The notes beneath the pieces were generated by a model that was not told the origin of the DNA, made no database searches, and was given only the letters and a program-made list of their open reading frames with translations. From contig CAJNDT010004546.1 of assembly GCA_905221615.1 (NCBI GenBank), positions 241,501 to 305,500 on the forward strand: DNA of 64,000 bases, given 5' to 3'. The DNA comes from Symbiodinium sp. CCMP2592. Lineage: Eukaryota; Sar; Dinophyceae; Suessiales; Symbiodiniaceae. Shown here piece after piece: positions 12,521 through 23,939 of the stretch; the first letter of the stretch is position 1; each line of letters begins with the position of its first letter. The position numbers were made by a program, and so were the translations under genes.

Positions 12521-14500
12521 TTTTTTTTGTTTTTTTGTTTGGGTGTTTCAATGTTCCAAAAATGACTCAGTATGATTGATTCAATATTGATTCATGATGA
12601 TCCAATAACGACTCAAGAAAGAAGCAATAATGCCACAATCATGTTGGAATGATGGCTACTGGCTGAGCAAGGCAATGCTAGCGCTCTTTCCCCCAGATTT
12701 CTTCAAATGGATTGATCGCATCTGTGCACTAAAGCACAACTAAGAGCCCCGCTGTGAAACTGCGTTTGACCAGCGCTGGCATCTGTCGCTGGTCCTGCGC
12801 CCGTTGCATGCCCCGCTTGACTTGAAAACTTGAATGCTGTAGCGTGCTGAAAGGAATGTGAGCATTGAACTGCTAACCGCTAATCCTGGAAGTCAAGCAA
12901 GGCCGCAGCTCAAAAAACGTCAGTGACTGCTGTTGCTACCTCAGCCGAGAAGCTCACACAACAAGGTAGGATTCAAGTTCGCAGCGCTCAAACTCCGGCG
13001 CTGCTGAGGCGCACGCATGCAAGTTACACATCGTCAGTCTTTTGTGGCAGCGTGAACCCGTAGCAATCTGCCCTGCGAGCAGGGCGACGGCAAAAACCCC
13101 TGAGCCGAAAAGTCATGGAAACCAGGTGCTGGGCTTGGATGTGACTCGATTGACTTCATTGTCTTCGTCTTCCTTCAAACGGCTCAGTGGGAAATGAAAG
13201 CTCAATTCCGCTTCAGCTTTGATTGCCTATTTCATGAGGTGCAAGAGGTGCAAACGTGGACACTCAACAGTTCAGACTTCGTCATCGCCCTTCTGCACAC
13301 ACGCAGGCAACAAGAGCGAAATTTGCGTCAAAGTTCCGAGCGCGGAGCCTTCTTAAGGTCATCCACCTGACGTCTCGCACCAAAAGCACGGAGAACCACT
13401 CATATACACAGAAACGCACTGCCCCAATCGATTGAGTGGAGCTAAGGTCGCGGCGTTGGCCAAGGCTCCTTTCACTTGGAATGCATTGCCCGTCGGCTCA
13501 AAATCCTTGCCGCCATCGAACTTCGTTCGTGGCTCGGGAACTTTTCGCAGAGATTCGAACAAGATCAACCGTCCGTCTTGGAGAATGCACAGCTTTCAAC
13601 ATGGACATGATATGAAATGCACAACCGGTATCCTCCGTCGGCCCGGCCTTGAGCTGTTTGTCCTGCAAATCGACGGTCATCGCTGCAAACATGAACTGAC
13701 AGCATCCTTGCAAGGACTTCGAACCGCCTCCCGAAGTCCGTGCGCCCACGATTCAGCTACTGAATGCTACTGATGCAGTCAACGATTGCTTGCGCTCCAG
13801 TCCTTGCGGATCAGCTCCCGCACCCAGACGACAGATGACCTGGAGGTCCTGCCTGCAGAACGCCAAAGGTTCGTGTCCCATAAGCTCAAGATGACTTCAC
13901 GCATGCAGACATCGACATTCAAAGAGTTGCGAAACGAATTATTACAGCCACTCCGACGCGGGTGACCGATAAGCTAGTTGAGCCTCCGTCGCAGATTCGT
14001 TGGTACCGTTCCACGGCGCGGGTCTGATACGTGCAAGCGACTGGCGCAACTGTGCAGAGTATCAGAAGGCACTTGAGGACAAGCCGCCTGTGCATAACCA
14101 CAGGCAATCTTGCCCACCATTCATCTCATCGATGTGTCGTTCTTCCACAAACGCGCCAAACATATTGACGCAGAAGGAAACTTTGTCTTGAAACAATTTC
14201 CAAGACACTCTTGAGAGCAGCTTGATTGTCTCCGTGTCCGACGTATCAAGGGTGTATTCGTCCAGAGCATCACCAAAACTGCTGCGCTGAAACCGTTGTT
14301 CAACCTCTTAACACAAGAAGGTGATCAGACAGCTTGTCTGTTGTTTTGGAGGCTCGTTGCTATCTGCAACTTCAGCTTCCCAGGCGCTTCAAATAAACAA
14401 AAACCCCTGGAACAGGAACAGCCTGGCTTTGCAGGCTGCAACGGCAGACTTCCCCATGGCTTCAACATAATATGTATGGACACCTGGCACTTTTTTCGTC
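12521..14500. other. non-coding, no gene recognised
   Basis: Mixed unique sequence with many short frames. No domains, tandem repeats or splice-consistent exons were recognised. Confidence 0.35.
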
Positions 14501-14505
14501 TGTAG

Positions 14506-15370
14506 TTTTTTGGCGTCTGCGGGCCTCGGTGGCTGCAGCTGCAGCGCTCGGTCCCAGTAAACAATTAAACCAACAAACACACACAAAACAGCGGTGAAAC
14601 GAAGGACTTATCTAGTGGAGGAGGTTACGTGCTAGCTGCGGCGCGGACTTAGTCAGCAGGAGCCGTTCAGCGTAAGAAAAAAGCCTCGCTCTCAGCGACC
14701 TCGAGCTAAAGCAGCAGTGGGCCGTCGCCCAAAGCCGCCCAAGACAACGAGCGGAGCCCAGTGCAAAGCTCCGGCAGCCGTTCTAGTCCCGGCGGACAAC
14801 GGACTGCCCTCGTGTCAAGTTTTAGCGGGGTCGTGCACACGAAAGTCCAAAAGTCCATGGGATGGTGCGGGCAGAGGTCAATGGACTTAGTGCTGGCAAA
14901 CAACCACTCGCTGAGTGCACCCAAAAACACTGCGGTCGCGGTGGGCATATGACGGCCCCCTCCTCCTGTGCATGCTGCATGTTCCAACTGCGACCCTGAA
15001 AGGCATCGCTGCGCGGCCTGGCAAGCGAAGTCACTGATGTCGCTAGCCACCGGCCGGGGCATGGCAAGGGGCTGAAGGCCATAGCGCGGCAAATCTCCAG
15101 CTCACGCCGAAAGACACGGCCAGGGTCATTGAAAGCCTCTTCGCACAAGGAATAAAGGAAACGGCTCTTATGTTCGTCATAGGCCTCTCGTAGTTGGCAG
15201 ACGTTGTACCTTTGATGAGGCTTAGGAGGAGGGTGCAGATCCGGTATAAGTCGGAGCAAAATAAAGATCTCAGGCAAGCCCGCACCAAGGCCGCCCATGT
15301 CCAGAAGTCCTTCACTCCGCCAGATGTCATACATTTTCTCCCAAGATATGCTCATCTGGGAGGTCGCCAC
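14506..15370 (-). mobile_element. retroposon-like element with oligo(A) end, copy 1
   Basis: The minus-strand 3' end is an A6 tract (14506-14511, read as T on plus) after GACGCC. The roughly 310 bp tail (14512-14820) is clearly homologous to 17530-17840: shared blocks include AACAGCGGTGAAAC, CTAGCTGCGGCGC and GGGCCGTCGCCCA. The ORF upstream of this tail is related to the ORF upstream of the second tail, so the two loci are copies of one element family. Confidence 0.65.
14822..15370 (-). CDS. small ORF of the oligo(A)-tailed element family
   Basis: A 182-codon frame beginning MATSQMSISWEKMYDIWR. The central segment (LIPDLHPPP, then LREAYDEHKSRFLYSLCEE) matches the pattern of the ORF at 17931-18224 (LMPHLHEPD, then LKQLYDEGQYQLLYLLRE). 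Both start MAT and both sit directly upstream of the same repeated tail. The family is unknown. Only the first half aligns with the sister ORF, so the C-terminal half may be out of frame. Confidence 0.45.
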   Translation of the reverse strand: MATSQMSISWEKMYDIWRSEGLLDMGGLGAGLPEIFILLRLIPDLHPPPKPHQRYNVCQLREAYDEHKSRFLYSLCEEAFNDPGRVFRRELEICRAMAFSPLPCPGRWLATSVTSLARPRSDAFQGRSWNMQHAQEEGAVICPPRPQCFWVHSASGCLPALSPLTSARTIPWTFGLSCARPR

Positions 15371-15387
15371 AGACCGAGCTGTTGTGG

Positions 15388-15540
15388 TTTTTTTTGGCGT
15401 GGGCGGGCCTCAAAGCAGCACTCGGTCCCTACAAGAAGCCTTGCTAGCAAGACCCAACAAGACAAAGCGGTGAAAGAAGCTGCGATGTGCGGGCTTAGCT
15501 AGCATAGATCGTTCAGCCATCGGCCCGTGGCTTCATATGT
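15388..15540 (-). mobile_element. truncated copy of the oligo(A)-tailed element
   Basis: A third copy of the tail only. A T8 tract on plus (15388-15395) is followed by GGCGTGGGCGGGCCTC and ACTCGGTCCCTACAA, then GCGGTGAAA, matching the start of the tails at 14512 and 17530. It ends at the minisatellite. This looks like a 5'-truncated insertion of the same family. Confidence 0.55.
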
Positions 15541-15544
15541 TATG

Positions 15545-15945
15545 ACTCATGTTCGCTCACTGGCCCCCCTCTCCGTCAAGCATGGAGTGCGCAATGGCCA
15601 CATTACATATGGCCCTGCTCACCGTAAACCTTGGTGAGCGCAATGGCCGAATGTTCACTTGCCCTGCCCTCGTAAAGCCTGGAGAGTGCAATGGCCGTAA
15701 TACACAAGGCCCTGCTCACCGTAAACCATGGTGAGCGCAATGGCCAAAGGTAATCCGCCCACTGGCCCCGCCCTCCGGAAAGCATGGAGTGCGCAATGGC
15801 CACATTACACAAGGCCCAGCTCACCCGCGGCGCAATGGCCGAATGTTCATATTCCCTGCCCTCCGTAAAGCCTGGAGAGCGCGATGGCCGCAAGACATAA
15901 GGACCTGCTCACCGCAAACCATGGTGGGCGCAATGACCCAGGGCT
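15545..15945. repeat. minisatellite, unit about 50-55 bp
   Basis: About eight diverged units built on GCGCAATGGCC followed by either ACACAAGGCCCTGCTCACC or TTCCCTGCCCTCCGTAAAGC. Alternating half-units (AAACCATGGTGAGCGCAATG and AAGCATGGAGTGCGCAATGG) suggest a higher-order dimer. Confidence 0.75.
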
Positions 15946-15949
15946 TATG

Positions 15950-17147
15950 CCTGCCCTGCCACAACCTGTCGCGACTCGCCGTAAGGAAAGCGAAAAAGAA
16001 CGAAACTGCAACGAGCCCCAGGAAAACCCCTTACCAAGCACAGCACTCGGACAGAGACTTCGTTTTGCTTCACTCCACACGCAGTTCCGGTCTTGAGCCA
16101 CGTCGGCACAAAGTCTTGCAGCAAACTGAGGCGTAAACTGACCTAAAGGTGGTTCGGAGCTCTAAACACTTCCCAAGGGCCAAAGAGCACCCAGGTACTA
16201 CTAAAACTCCCTCAGGCACGTCCGAAAAGGAGGAAAACTTACAGGACGTACGGCAACAAAGCGAAAAGAGTCCCTTACACTCCAAGTGCCAGGAAACTAG
16301 CCGTGAACTGTTCTGGTTTCCACAAACTTAAAAGAGTTGAGCCGGACGCCCACCATATCCTCCAAAGAAGGATGTTCGTTTACACCCCCTCTGCGTTCGG
16401 GTCACCCATCCTTCTTCACAGAAGCTTGAAGCTTGGAAGGCTCCCGAGCACAGAAACTGCATGTCCTGCGAGCAAGCGGAGTCGTTGAGCGAATGCTTGG
16501 ACAATCACGTTTCACGTGATAGCAAACGCGCTTGGCAGTAGGGAAAAGCACAAGCCACCCGTCTGGCTTAACCAGGCAGCGGGCGTACAGATAACGACCA
16601 ACCCCTAGGAAGACGCATCCTGTCACGACCCTGCGGCGGTCAAGATCAGCAGCTTTTCAATGGAGAGAGGACAGAAGCCATGCATCCTTGAAAGCCTGGA
16701 GACCGTAGTGGTCCATGTGGAGGCAAAAGGCTGCGAAGAGGCAATTAACTCTAAGCTTTCCAGAACTCCCAACACAGAAGTTCGGGGAAGTGCCAGTGCC
16801 AAGTGTCCCGAAGCACAAGACGCATAGAATGCTTGTGAGAGCCATAAAAGTGCAAACATCCACCGAAACCGCAACCCTGGCAGGCCTTCCAAACCACGTC
16901 TGTTGCTTTCACCTTGGTTCCAAGCCCTCCAAAATCTTCCGGAGCGTGGTGTGCAGCTTACAATTTCGGTTTGCTCCGGGGTCACGGCAAGCGACTTGGG
17001 AAAAACACTGGACTAAAATTCTGATCTGGTGCCTCATGTCGCCATCTGCTGCGTGTAGGGCCCTTGAATGGTATTTTCCGAGTCCTCGCGCCCTCAACGC
17101 CACGATTGTGCCCCTGATGGCCTGGAAACCACACGTTGGCGTCGCCT
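15950..17147. other. non-coding, no gene recognised
   Basis: Short overlapping frames only. A plus-strand frame of 232 codons (16715-17413) overlaps several similar-sized minus frames, has no domain and runs through the inverted repeat at 17148-17241, so it is not called. Confidence 0.35.
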
Positions 17148-17241
17148 CGAAACCACACGTTTGTGTGGCCGTGTTGCAGCCTCGCTGGCTAGTTTTCGCA
17201 AGGAAAAATCGCATTTGTGGCCCACAAACGTGTGGTTTTCG
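17148..17241. repeat. inverted repeat, 23-bp arms
   Basis: CGAAACCACACGTTTGTGTG (from 17148) and CACAAACGTGTGGTTTTCG (to 17241) are complementary over about 22 bases with one or two mismatches, separated by about 48 bp. A further direct half-copy (GGAAACCACACGTTGGCGTC) lies just upstream at about 17123. A strong RNA or cruciform hairpin is possible; the role is unknown. Confidence 0.6.
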
Positions 17242-17930
17242 AACATTATTGGGGACGGCGTGCTCCGCACGTCCGCCTTGCATTGTCGGGATGAGACGCC
17301 CGGGGTGCTCGGATACAGAGCAACTGCGGGTCGCTGCTTGGCTCAGAGCTTTTGCCCTGCCCTTGCCATTCGGCCACGGGCGTGAGTCCGCGCTGGCGGC
17401 CGTGTGTTCGTAGATTTGCCATAGCCACACTCCCGAAGCATCTTGCGGCACCGATAGTCCTCTGGGCTACTGTACAGGCCATATCGGTGCTCTTTGGAGC
17501 CCTACCGTCTGCTGCCACCCGTTTTTTTTGTTGGCGTGAGCGGGCCTCGTCGACTACAGCTGTAGCACTCGGTCCCTACAAACAGACAAACCAACAAACA
17601 AACGAAAACAGCGGTGAAACACGGCGGCTAATTAACAGAGGTCGACAACTAGCTGCGGCGCACAGGCTTTGCCGGTGTTGGCCGTTCAGCACAAGCTACG
17701 ATGCCTCAGCGACCGATCAACAACAACCGTGGGCCGTCGCCCAGAGCTGTCCAAGACCATCGGTGGAGCCCAAGTCAAAGCTCCGGCCGCCGTTCTAGTT
17801 CCGTCGAACAACGGACAGCCGGAAAATCCACAAGTCCACAGCCGACAACCATTGGCGGGTGCCAGAAAAAGACCTTTCGACGTATGTCGAATGTCATGGA
17901 CAGTGGAATTGACCGAACGGACCCAATTCC

Positions 17931-18224
17931 CTACCGGGCACGCTCCCAAGTCGAAGGGGGCCATTGATAGTTGGCGTTGCATGTCGCTGCCACTGGTCGG
18001 GAATGAGATTCCCGGAGGAGGTACAGCAGTTGATATTGGCCCTCATCATACAATTGCTTGAGGCGGAAAAAACCGTACTGGAGCGTGTCAACGTCAGGCT
18101 CATGAAGATGCGGCATGAGCTCCTCGGTAATGAGCGGGAGCTGAATACCGGGTCCAATGCCACCTTGCTCGATGAAAGTCTGAGCCGCTGCTCTCCAGTC
18201 GTCCTGTCCCCAAGGGGTGGCCAA
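17931..18224 (-). CDS. small MAT-start ORF of the helicase element
   Basis: 97 codons, ATG at 18222-18224, beginning MATPWGQDDWRAAAQ. It shares the LHEPD / LYDEGQYQLLYLLRE pattern with the ORF at 14822-15370. It lies between the end of the larger frame-broken ORF and the repeated tail. Function unknown. It may be a separate protein or the detached C-terminus of the polyprotein. Confidence 0.45.
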   Translation of the reverse strand: MATPWGQDDWRAAAQTFIEQGGIGPGIQLPLITEELMPHLHEPDVDTLQYGFFRLKQLYDEGQYQLLYLLRESHSRPVAATCNANYQWPPSTWERAR

Positions 18225-18339
18225 GCCGGTACCGTGGCCGGCTACCGTCGGGCATAGCAGCCTGATTGGACTCTTGTGCCACCAAGTGGTGGATTAGGAC
18301 TTGGGCCCTGCAGTCGCTTGCATCGAAGAGGGCAAAGCG

Positions 18340-21300
18340 CTACAGGCGTGCTGGGAAGTAGAAGTCCATTTTCCGAGGGCCGCGCAACCAGAACACGACA
18401 ACATGACTGAGCTCCCAACCGGAGGTGGTGGCAGCTGTGCGAAGGCGAGACAAAGCGGCATGCAAGAGCCCAGCAGACTGGATTGGGAGCGCAGGCTGTG
18501 CTTGCAAACCCAGAGAGGAATCATCTAACGGAAGCAGAAGTCGGAAGGTGCCTTTGTAGACACCTGGGTACGAAAACATCTGAGGATCGAAATCCCCGCG
18601 TCTAGCTGGGAGAAGTCCACGGTGGAAGCCTTCCATCATGCGGGCAGCGATTGCGATTTGGGGCTGGCCTACAAGAGAGGCCGGCACCTCTGCCTTGATT
18701 CTAATCTCCACGAACCGCGAGCCGTTGTGCTCAACGGGCGCGACCTTTGCGAGCTGAAGGAGGGAAGCCGCATCAGGCTCGTCGGTCAGGGCCCTAATTA
18801 AGTAGAACACCAGCTGTACCGGGAGCAAGACACCGCAATGAAGAAGAGGGGTACCCTGCTGCGGATCAGTGCTCGAGTTCCCCCCTGCCGTGGGTCGCTG
18901 GGTGTTGGAGCCGGCGCCACGGTGGCGTTTGCCTGTCGCAGTGGGCCATCTTCTCGGTGCGAGGGACATTTGGATGAGGCTACCGTCACGCACGGGTGAC
19001 TTGATGCCTGCCTTGGCATTCGGGAGCGAGAAGCGGAGTCCATCCAGTTCATCCAGGAGCAACCACCACCAAATTTCCGGACGCGCCAACTCATACCACG
19101 ATAAATCAAAGACTCGGCCCTCGGGCAACCGCAGCACCGGGTCGCAGAATTGGGCCAGCGCTACGGACACTGCCAACAGGGGTGTGAGGCACACCCGGAA
19201 AGCCTCACTGGCCGTACAGTGTCGCAGCATGAGAGCACGATCGGCAAAGTCGACAACCCGCGCTCCAAAGTTCTGAGGGCTGATCTTGACTTCGCATGCC
19301 GGTAAGGAGCGGGGAAGCGACAGAAGGGAGAGACAGTCCGTCCCGCTGGGGAGAAGATCCCGTAGCGCCAGCGCACTAGCCGGGCCTTCGAGAAGCTGCT
19401 GCCTCCCGCCCTTGGCCTGGTAACGGCGAAGGATCTCGTGCTGTTCTGCAAAGTCATCCTCCTCCTCAGGCGGAACACTTTTGCTGGGAATGGTGTCAAC
19501 CCCGGGCACCAGGCGGTTTGGCGGGATGTCGACGGCGTCTAGCAGTGCTGCCACTCGCTGGCTCCACGCAGTGTCAGGGCCTTGGGGACTGAGGCGGCAC
19601 AGCTTTGGCTGCGAAGCTCTGCCGTCAAGCCAGGATCCTCTTTAGTCGGCTCGCCATCTGCCGGGTCGGGCGATGCAAACCCATCTTTATCATAGAGAGC
19701 ACGGGGCAGACCTGTGGTGGCGACCGACGGGAGAAGGGCGTCAGGTAAATCGGATTGATGCAGTAGCGTCGACACAAGGTGTTGGAGCCGTCCCAGCAAC
19801 ATCTTGTCGACTGTGCCAGAAGCAACCGCATATAGGTAAAACACCCCTGGAACCGAGGAGACCAAAAGCCCCGCGGCGTCATTTTGACCCCGGCACACAG
19901 TTGTCTGCGTATCCACCGTGATATGCGCCCCGATTGAAGACCGGTGATGCGGGGAACGGAAGGCGCTGTAGGCTCGTTTTGGTGGCTTCAAGCCCACCCC
20001 CTTGTGTGCACGGAGGCGGTGGAGGCTGAAGCGAGGTGGGTTAGTGAACTCCAGCAACCCAAAAACGGGATTTTTGGTGTCGAGCACCGGGTAAAACGGG
20101 CGTACTCGTATGGGCTGCCCGGTAGGACCGCTATGCTCAAACTCCGTGCCGCGCAAGAGCAACTGCACGGGGAAGCCAGGCAGGCCGCAAGCAGCAACCA
20201 GTGCACAGGCACCACAGAGTGGGGGGGTGCTGTTAACCGACCACTGCTGGTAGAATTCACGGGCCGTGTCACAGTCCTCGCGCGGCGGGTGCTGCGACCC
20301 CAGGCGCAAGCCCGTAGGTTCGATAAAGAGCCTCCCAGCTGATGAAGGTCTTGTGAAGCAATGCGTGGAGCTCCAGGGCCGCGATGATGCCCCACCAATG
20401 GGACGGAGACGGGTCAATGAACACTCCCAATTCATTGCGATGACCGAAAAAGAATTCGAAAAGCTTTTGTGCCTGCGCTTCGGTAGTTAGCGATCCCGGT
20501 GGGGGGAGCTGTGGCAGCCGTTGCGAGACGAAATCTGCGAATGAAGTACCCTCGGCAACCACCCGGTGCGCAGCGCCGGTTTCTGCATTGGCCGGACGCG
20601 GGTTGATCAGGCCTAATCCGTGTTTCAAAATCTCAAAGACCTTGGTGGTTGGCGTGACAACGGTGATTTTCCGCCCAGCCTGTACCGCGATTCGATGACC
20701 GCACATATTGTAGGCTAAGGCAAGGAGAACACAAAACCACTCCACCACCAGGCCTCCCTGAGCAATGTTGGATGCCTGCTTCGGGAGCCTAACGAAGTAG
20801 ACCCCCGATTGATGCGTGCCATCAGCCGCAATCCGCTGCAAACGCCTCGAAGGCGTGTCAGCAGCCAACTCCCCAATGGTTGCCGGACAGGGTGACTTGT
20901 CAGTGGCAGGACGCAGGAGATTGGATTGCGGATATCTAATGGCAGTTATCAACATGTAGAGATCTGCGAGCAGCCGCGTAGAGGCAACCAGGGCGAGGTT
21001 CAGGCACACACCGTTGATTGGCTCTAGGCCTTCCGCTTGCAAGGCAGAATGAGCCGGAGCAAGTATTGCTCCGACTGAGGACAGGCGATTGAGGTAGCAT
21101 AGGAGCGCCTCACTGTGGGAGGAAGACTGATGGAGGAAATCCACTGCAATAGCTGATGGCGTGAGGCGTGAGGCGGCCTGGGTGTGGGCAGGGCAACCAG
21201 CCCCACCTCAGCAGGGGTATCCAAACCGAAGAGGCACTCGGAAATGGGCAGACATACCATCAAGCTGGTGCCAGGCGGACGCTCCGTCCCATGATGGGAC

Positions 21301-22070
21301 CATTGGACAGTATGAAGCGGCCCCCCAGGCGAGGTGGAGTGCACCAAACCGCGGAGCGCGTGAGCCATGCGCCCGGGAGGGTAGGGTGGCGGAGCAAGCT
21401 GAGCAAGTCCACGAATGCCGACCGGCTTCGCAGTAAGGCGCGCTGGGGTGTTGAGCTGCACATCGCCTTTACCCCCACCGGTGGGCTGCCGCGGATCTCC
21501 AGTACGGATCACGAGCTGGCAATCCGCATTGGCCAAAATGGCGGCCGATGCCGGGAGGCCCTCTTGTTGCCCTTCGTCAATGACAATGACATATGGGCGT
21601 TTTGGAGAAACTCCTTGACCTCGCTGTAGGAGCGGTATCTCAACTGAAGGGCACCCGATCCTTGCGTGAGGAGAAGCATATGCGCGCTAGTAACGGATGG
21701 AGAGGTGTGCCGCGTGTCCCGGCCTCTCGTGTCAGGCCGGTCCGTGGCGAATTCCCCTAGGCCAGCAGCAGTGTGTTCAGCCGCCTCTGTGAACGGCACA
21801 TGGTCAAAATCCGGTTCAACCATTTCAGCGTCGCCGGAGACGCGCCGAACAACAATGAGAGGTCGCAACCACCTCGGCGCATCAGCCAGAAGATTGGTGG
21901 CAATGCTGAGTGCTGTTGAGCGGTCCAGCACACGTTCTGCTCCAACACAGCATCGATGCAAACGAGTGCACACCACAATGAGAAAGTTTTGGAGGACCCC
22001 GCACAGCCCAGTATACCCAGCGAGCTGCGGTTGGTGGCCCGCGCCGCCAAGATTGCGGTGATGTGCCCGG
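18340..22070 (-). pseudogene. frame-broken SF1 (UPF1/DNA2-like) helicase polyprotein
   Basis: Reading the minus strand with four or five frame changes gives helicase motifs in the right order. Walker A is LGILGCAGSSKTFSL (near 22010), then a motif-Ia-like WTAQQHSAL. After a shift come motif II PYVIVIDEGQQEG and motif III VIRTGDPRQPTGG (21490-21590), then a motif-IV-like ITVVTPTTKVFEIL (about 20660). Frames then continue at 20435-19539 (298 codons) and 19554-18340 (404 codons), joining at single-base shifts near 20300 and 19545; this C-terminal half is not recognised. Spacing of the motifs fits superfamily 1. Each frame is long and clean, so either the copy decayed recently or the sequence contains indels. 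Introns are less likely because the breaks do not show splice sites. Confidence 0.7.
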
Positions 22071-22089
22071 AGTATATGGTCCCCCTGGG

Positions 22090-22395
22090 GCGCGCCCTAC
22101 GCGCTTCGCGCGCTTCGCGCGCCTTCGCGCGCTTCGCGCGCCTTCGCGCGCTTCGCGTGGCTTCGCGCGCTTCGCGCGGCCTCGCGCGCTTCGCGCCTCC
22201 GCGCGCCGCCGCGCGCCTTCGCGCGCTTCGCGCCGCTTCGCGCCTCTCGCGCGCCTCTGGCGCCTCTTCGCGCGCTTCGCGTGGCTTCGCGCGCTTCGCG
22301 CGGCTTCGCGCGCTTCGCGCGCTCCGCGCCGCTTCGCGCCTCTCGCGCGCCTCTGACGCCCCTCCGCGCCCGCTTCGCGCCTCTCGCCCGCCTCT
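22090..22395. repeat. CGCGCTTCG GC-rich satellite, locus 1
   Basis: About 300 bp of 9-12 bp units (CGCGCTTCG, CGCGGCTTCG, CGCGCCTCTCG), strongly GC-rich and self-complementary. Translations are Arg/Ala-rich artefacts. Similar tracts lie at 37057-37335 and 54101-54797. Confidence 0.9.
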
Positions 22396-22407
22396 GGCAC
22401 CCCTCCC

Positions 22408-22510
22408 CAGACCACCGTTCGGATCTATAAAATAGAGCCGCTTGAAGATAAGCAATATAGAGCCGCTGTTGCCAAAATAGAGCCGCAGCTTAAAAATGGA
22501 GCCGCCAGCC
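22408..22510 (-). repeat. leader plus AATAGAGCCGC repeats beside the satellite
   Basis: On the minus strand, several AATAGAGCCGC units of about 21 bp run into CTATTTTATAGATCCGA, a one-base variant and then CGGTGGTCTGGG, immediately before the satellite. The same leader and unit occur in the same order at 36950-37053, so leader plus satellite is one dispersed element present twice in opposite orientations. Confidence 0.75.
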
Positions 22511-23939
22511 GGCTTCACGAAAACCAGCAAAACAGAGGTAATACGGGGTTTGAGCCAAAACAAGCGATGAGACACGACTGCTGCATATATGCACGAATGC
22601 ATATACTTTTGTGCCGAAAAACGGCAGCAGTTTGTGCTACACAAATCGCAGATGCTCATGATTCTCGCCATTTGTGCCAGGAAACTCGTATTGAGCCACA
22701 AACTCGCTTGAGCCAACAAAACATTAGGGACATTAGGGTTTTGTATGGTATATGGATGAAACATTTTATGAAAATATAACGAATGGTAAGACAAAGCGCA
22801 CACATCACTGTGTTTGAATGCTCCGGCTTCGGGTTCAGCAGGCTGGGGGCTTTATAGGGTTTGGAGCTGAGGGTTTAGAGCTTACATGTTCAGCCTAAGC
22901 CCTAAACCCCAGACTACGAAGCCCTAAGCGCTCGAGTTAGAGAGTTCAAGGCCTTGGGCTTTTGGGTTTTGGAGCTTCAGGCTTGAGGCTTTGGAGTCTT
23001 CGAGCTTTGGGGCTGGGTGCTTCAAGCCTTCAGAGTCTGGCGGTTTACTGGGTTTGTGCATTTTGTCCTTGAGGCCTAAACCCCAAGCCGACAGTATGTT
23101 ATGCACTGCAATAAAGTTGCAACGGCTTTCGGATTTGAGGAATTCTTCGGTTGGGATTCGGGGGAGTGAGATCTTCCAACATCTTCCGACAATATTTTCG
23201 GTCGTTGAAGCCGCCTTCAGATATTATGGCCCTAAACCCTGAACTTTCAGAGCCCTGTGCCTATGACGGTTTGAGATGTCGAGCTCTGGATCGAAGGGCT
23301 CGAGTCAACACAGACACAAAGACCTGCACACTTACTTCAAACTTGACTTTCGAAGCCAAGATGTAGCACAAGCCTGTCGCCGACCTTAAAACATCCTTAA
23401 CCCCTAAACCCAAGAAAACCCAACCCCCAATCCTTGGATTGTTGCTGCTGGCTCTTCTCGATCGGCGGTGCTGGAGCATGCAACTTGGCAGCTGTGCTGT
23501 GGGGCTTTGGCAGCATTTTATGTTGACCCTAAACCTTACAACATCTCAATACACAGCCCGGCCCACAGAACACGTCGCATGCAGCGGTGAGATCTAGGTC
23601 GGCTTCGCCGAAAGAGCTTTGCAAGTCGTCCATCATCCTGCGGCAAGAAGTTTACACTCAATAATGTCATGCTTTTCCAGAAGCCCAACCCAAATGTACG
23701 AGGAAATCTTAGAACCTTAGATTCCTAAATTACCCTAAACCTGAAAAGGTCATTTCGGCTTTCGGATTTCGGGTTTAGGTCCCCAAGGGTTGGGTTGAAA
23801 ATAGCTATAGCCGTGGGGCCCGTTTCGAAACTCTAAACCCAAGCACATATACATAGCTCACTCCCCCTGGGTAAACCTGATTCAAGATGAAAGGAAAAAT
23901 GCCGACAGCCCTTATCTTCGGATTCATCTTATATAATAA
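22511..23939. other. non-coding, scattered heptamers
   Basis: AT-richer sequence with TTTAGGG/CCCTAAA fragments near 22850-22920, 23390-23425 and 23730-23840. No gene recognised; it may be the 3' flank of the spliced gene that follows. Confidence 0.4.

Larger units (their letters stand above)
17522..22070 (-). mobile_element. helicase-encoding element with oligo(A) 3' end
   Basis: On the minus strand: helicase polyprotein (from about 22070), downstream ORFs, a small MAT-start ORF (18224-17931), a repeated tail (about 17840-17530) and an A8 end (17522-17529). The tail matches those at 14512-14820 and 15396-15500. Repeated tails ending in oligo(A) indicate spread by retroposition, although no reverse transcriptase is visible in this copy. 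The 5' side abuts the CGCGCTTCG satellite. Confidence 0.55.

Noticed and set aside
15545..15945. CRISPR-like array
   Set aside because: Units are contiguous diverged minisatellite copies without unique spacers, in a eukaryotic context.
16715..17413. 232-codon plus-strand ORF
   Set aside because: It crosses an inverted repeat, has equally long opposing frames and shows no motif.
22500..22570. Relict dinoflagellate spliced leader near GAGCCAAAAC
   Set aside because: Only a few bases match the spliced-leader core; no retroposed-mRNA structure follows.
22063..22803. Arg/Ala-rich ORFs over the GC-rich tract (also 36995-37548 and 54036-54915)
   Set aside because: Translations of the CGCGCTTCG satellite. 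Only the short Walker A segment just left of the first tract is meaningful.
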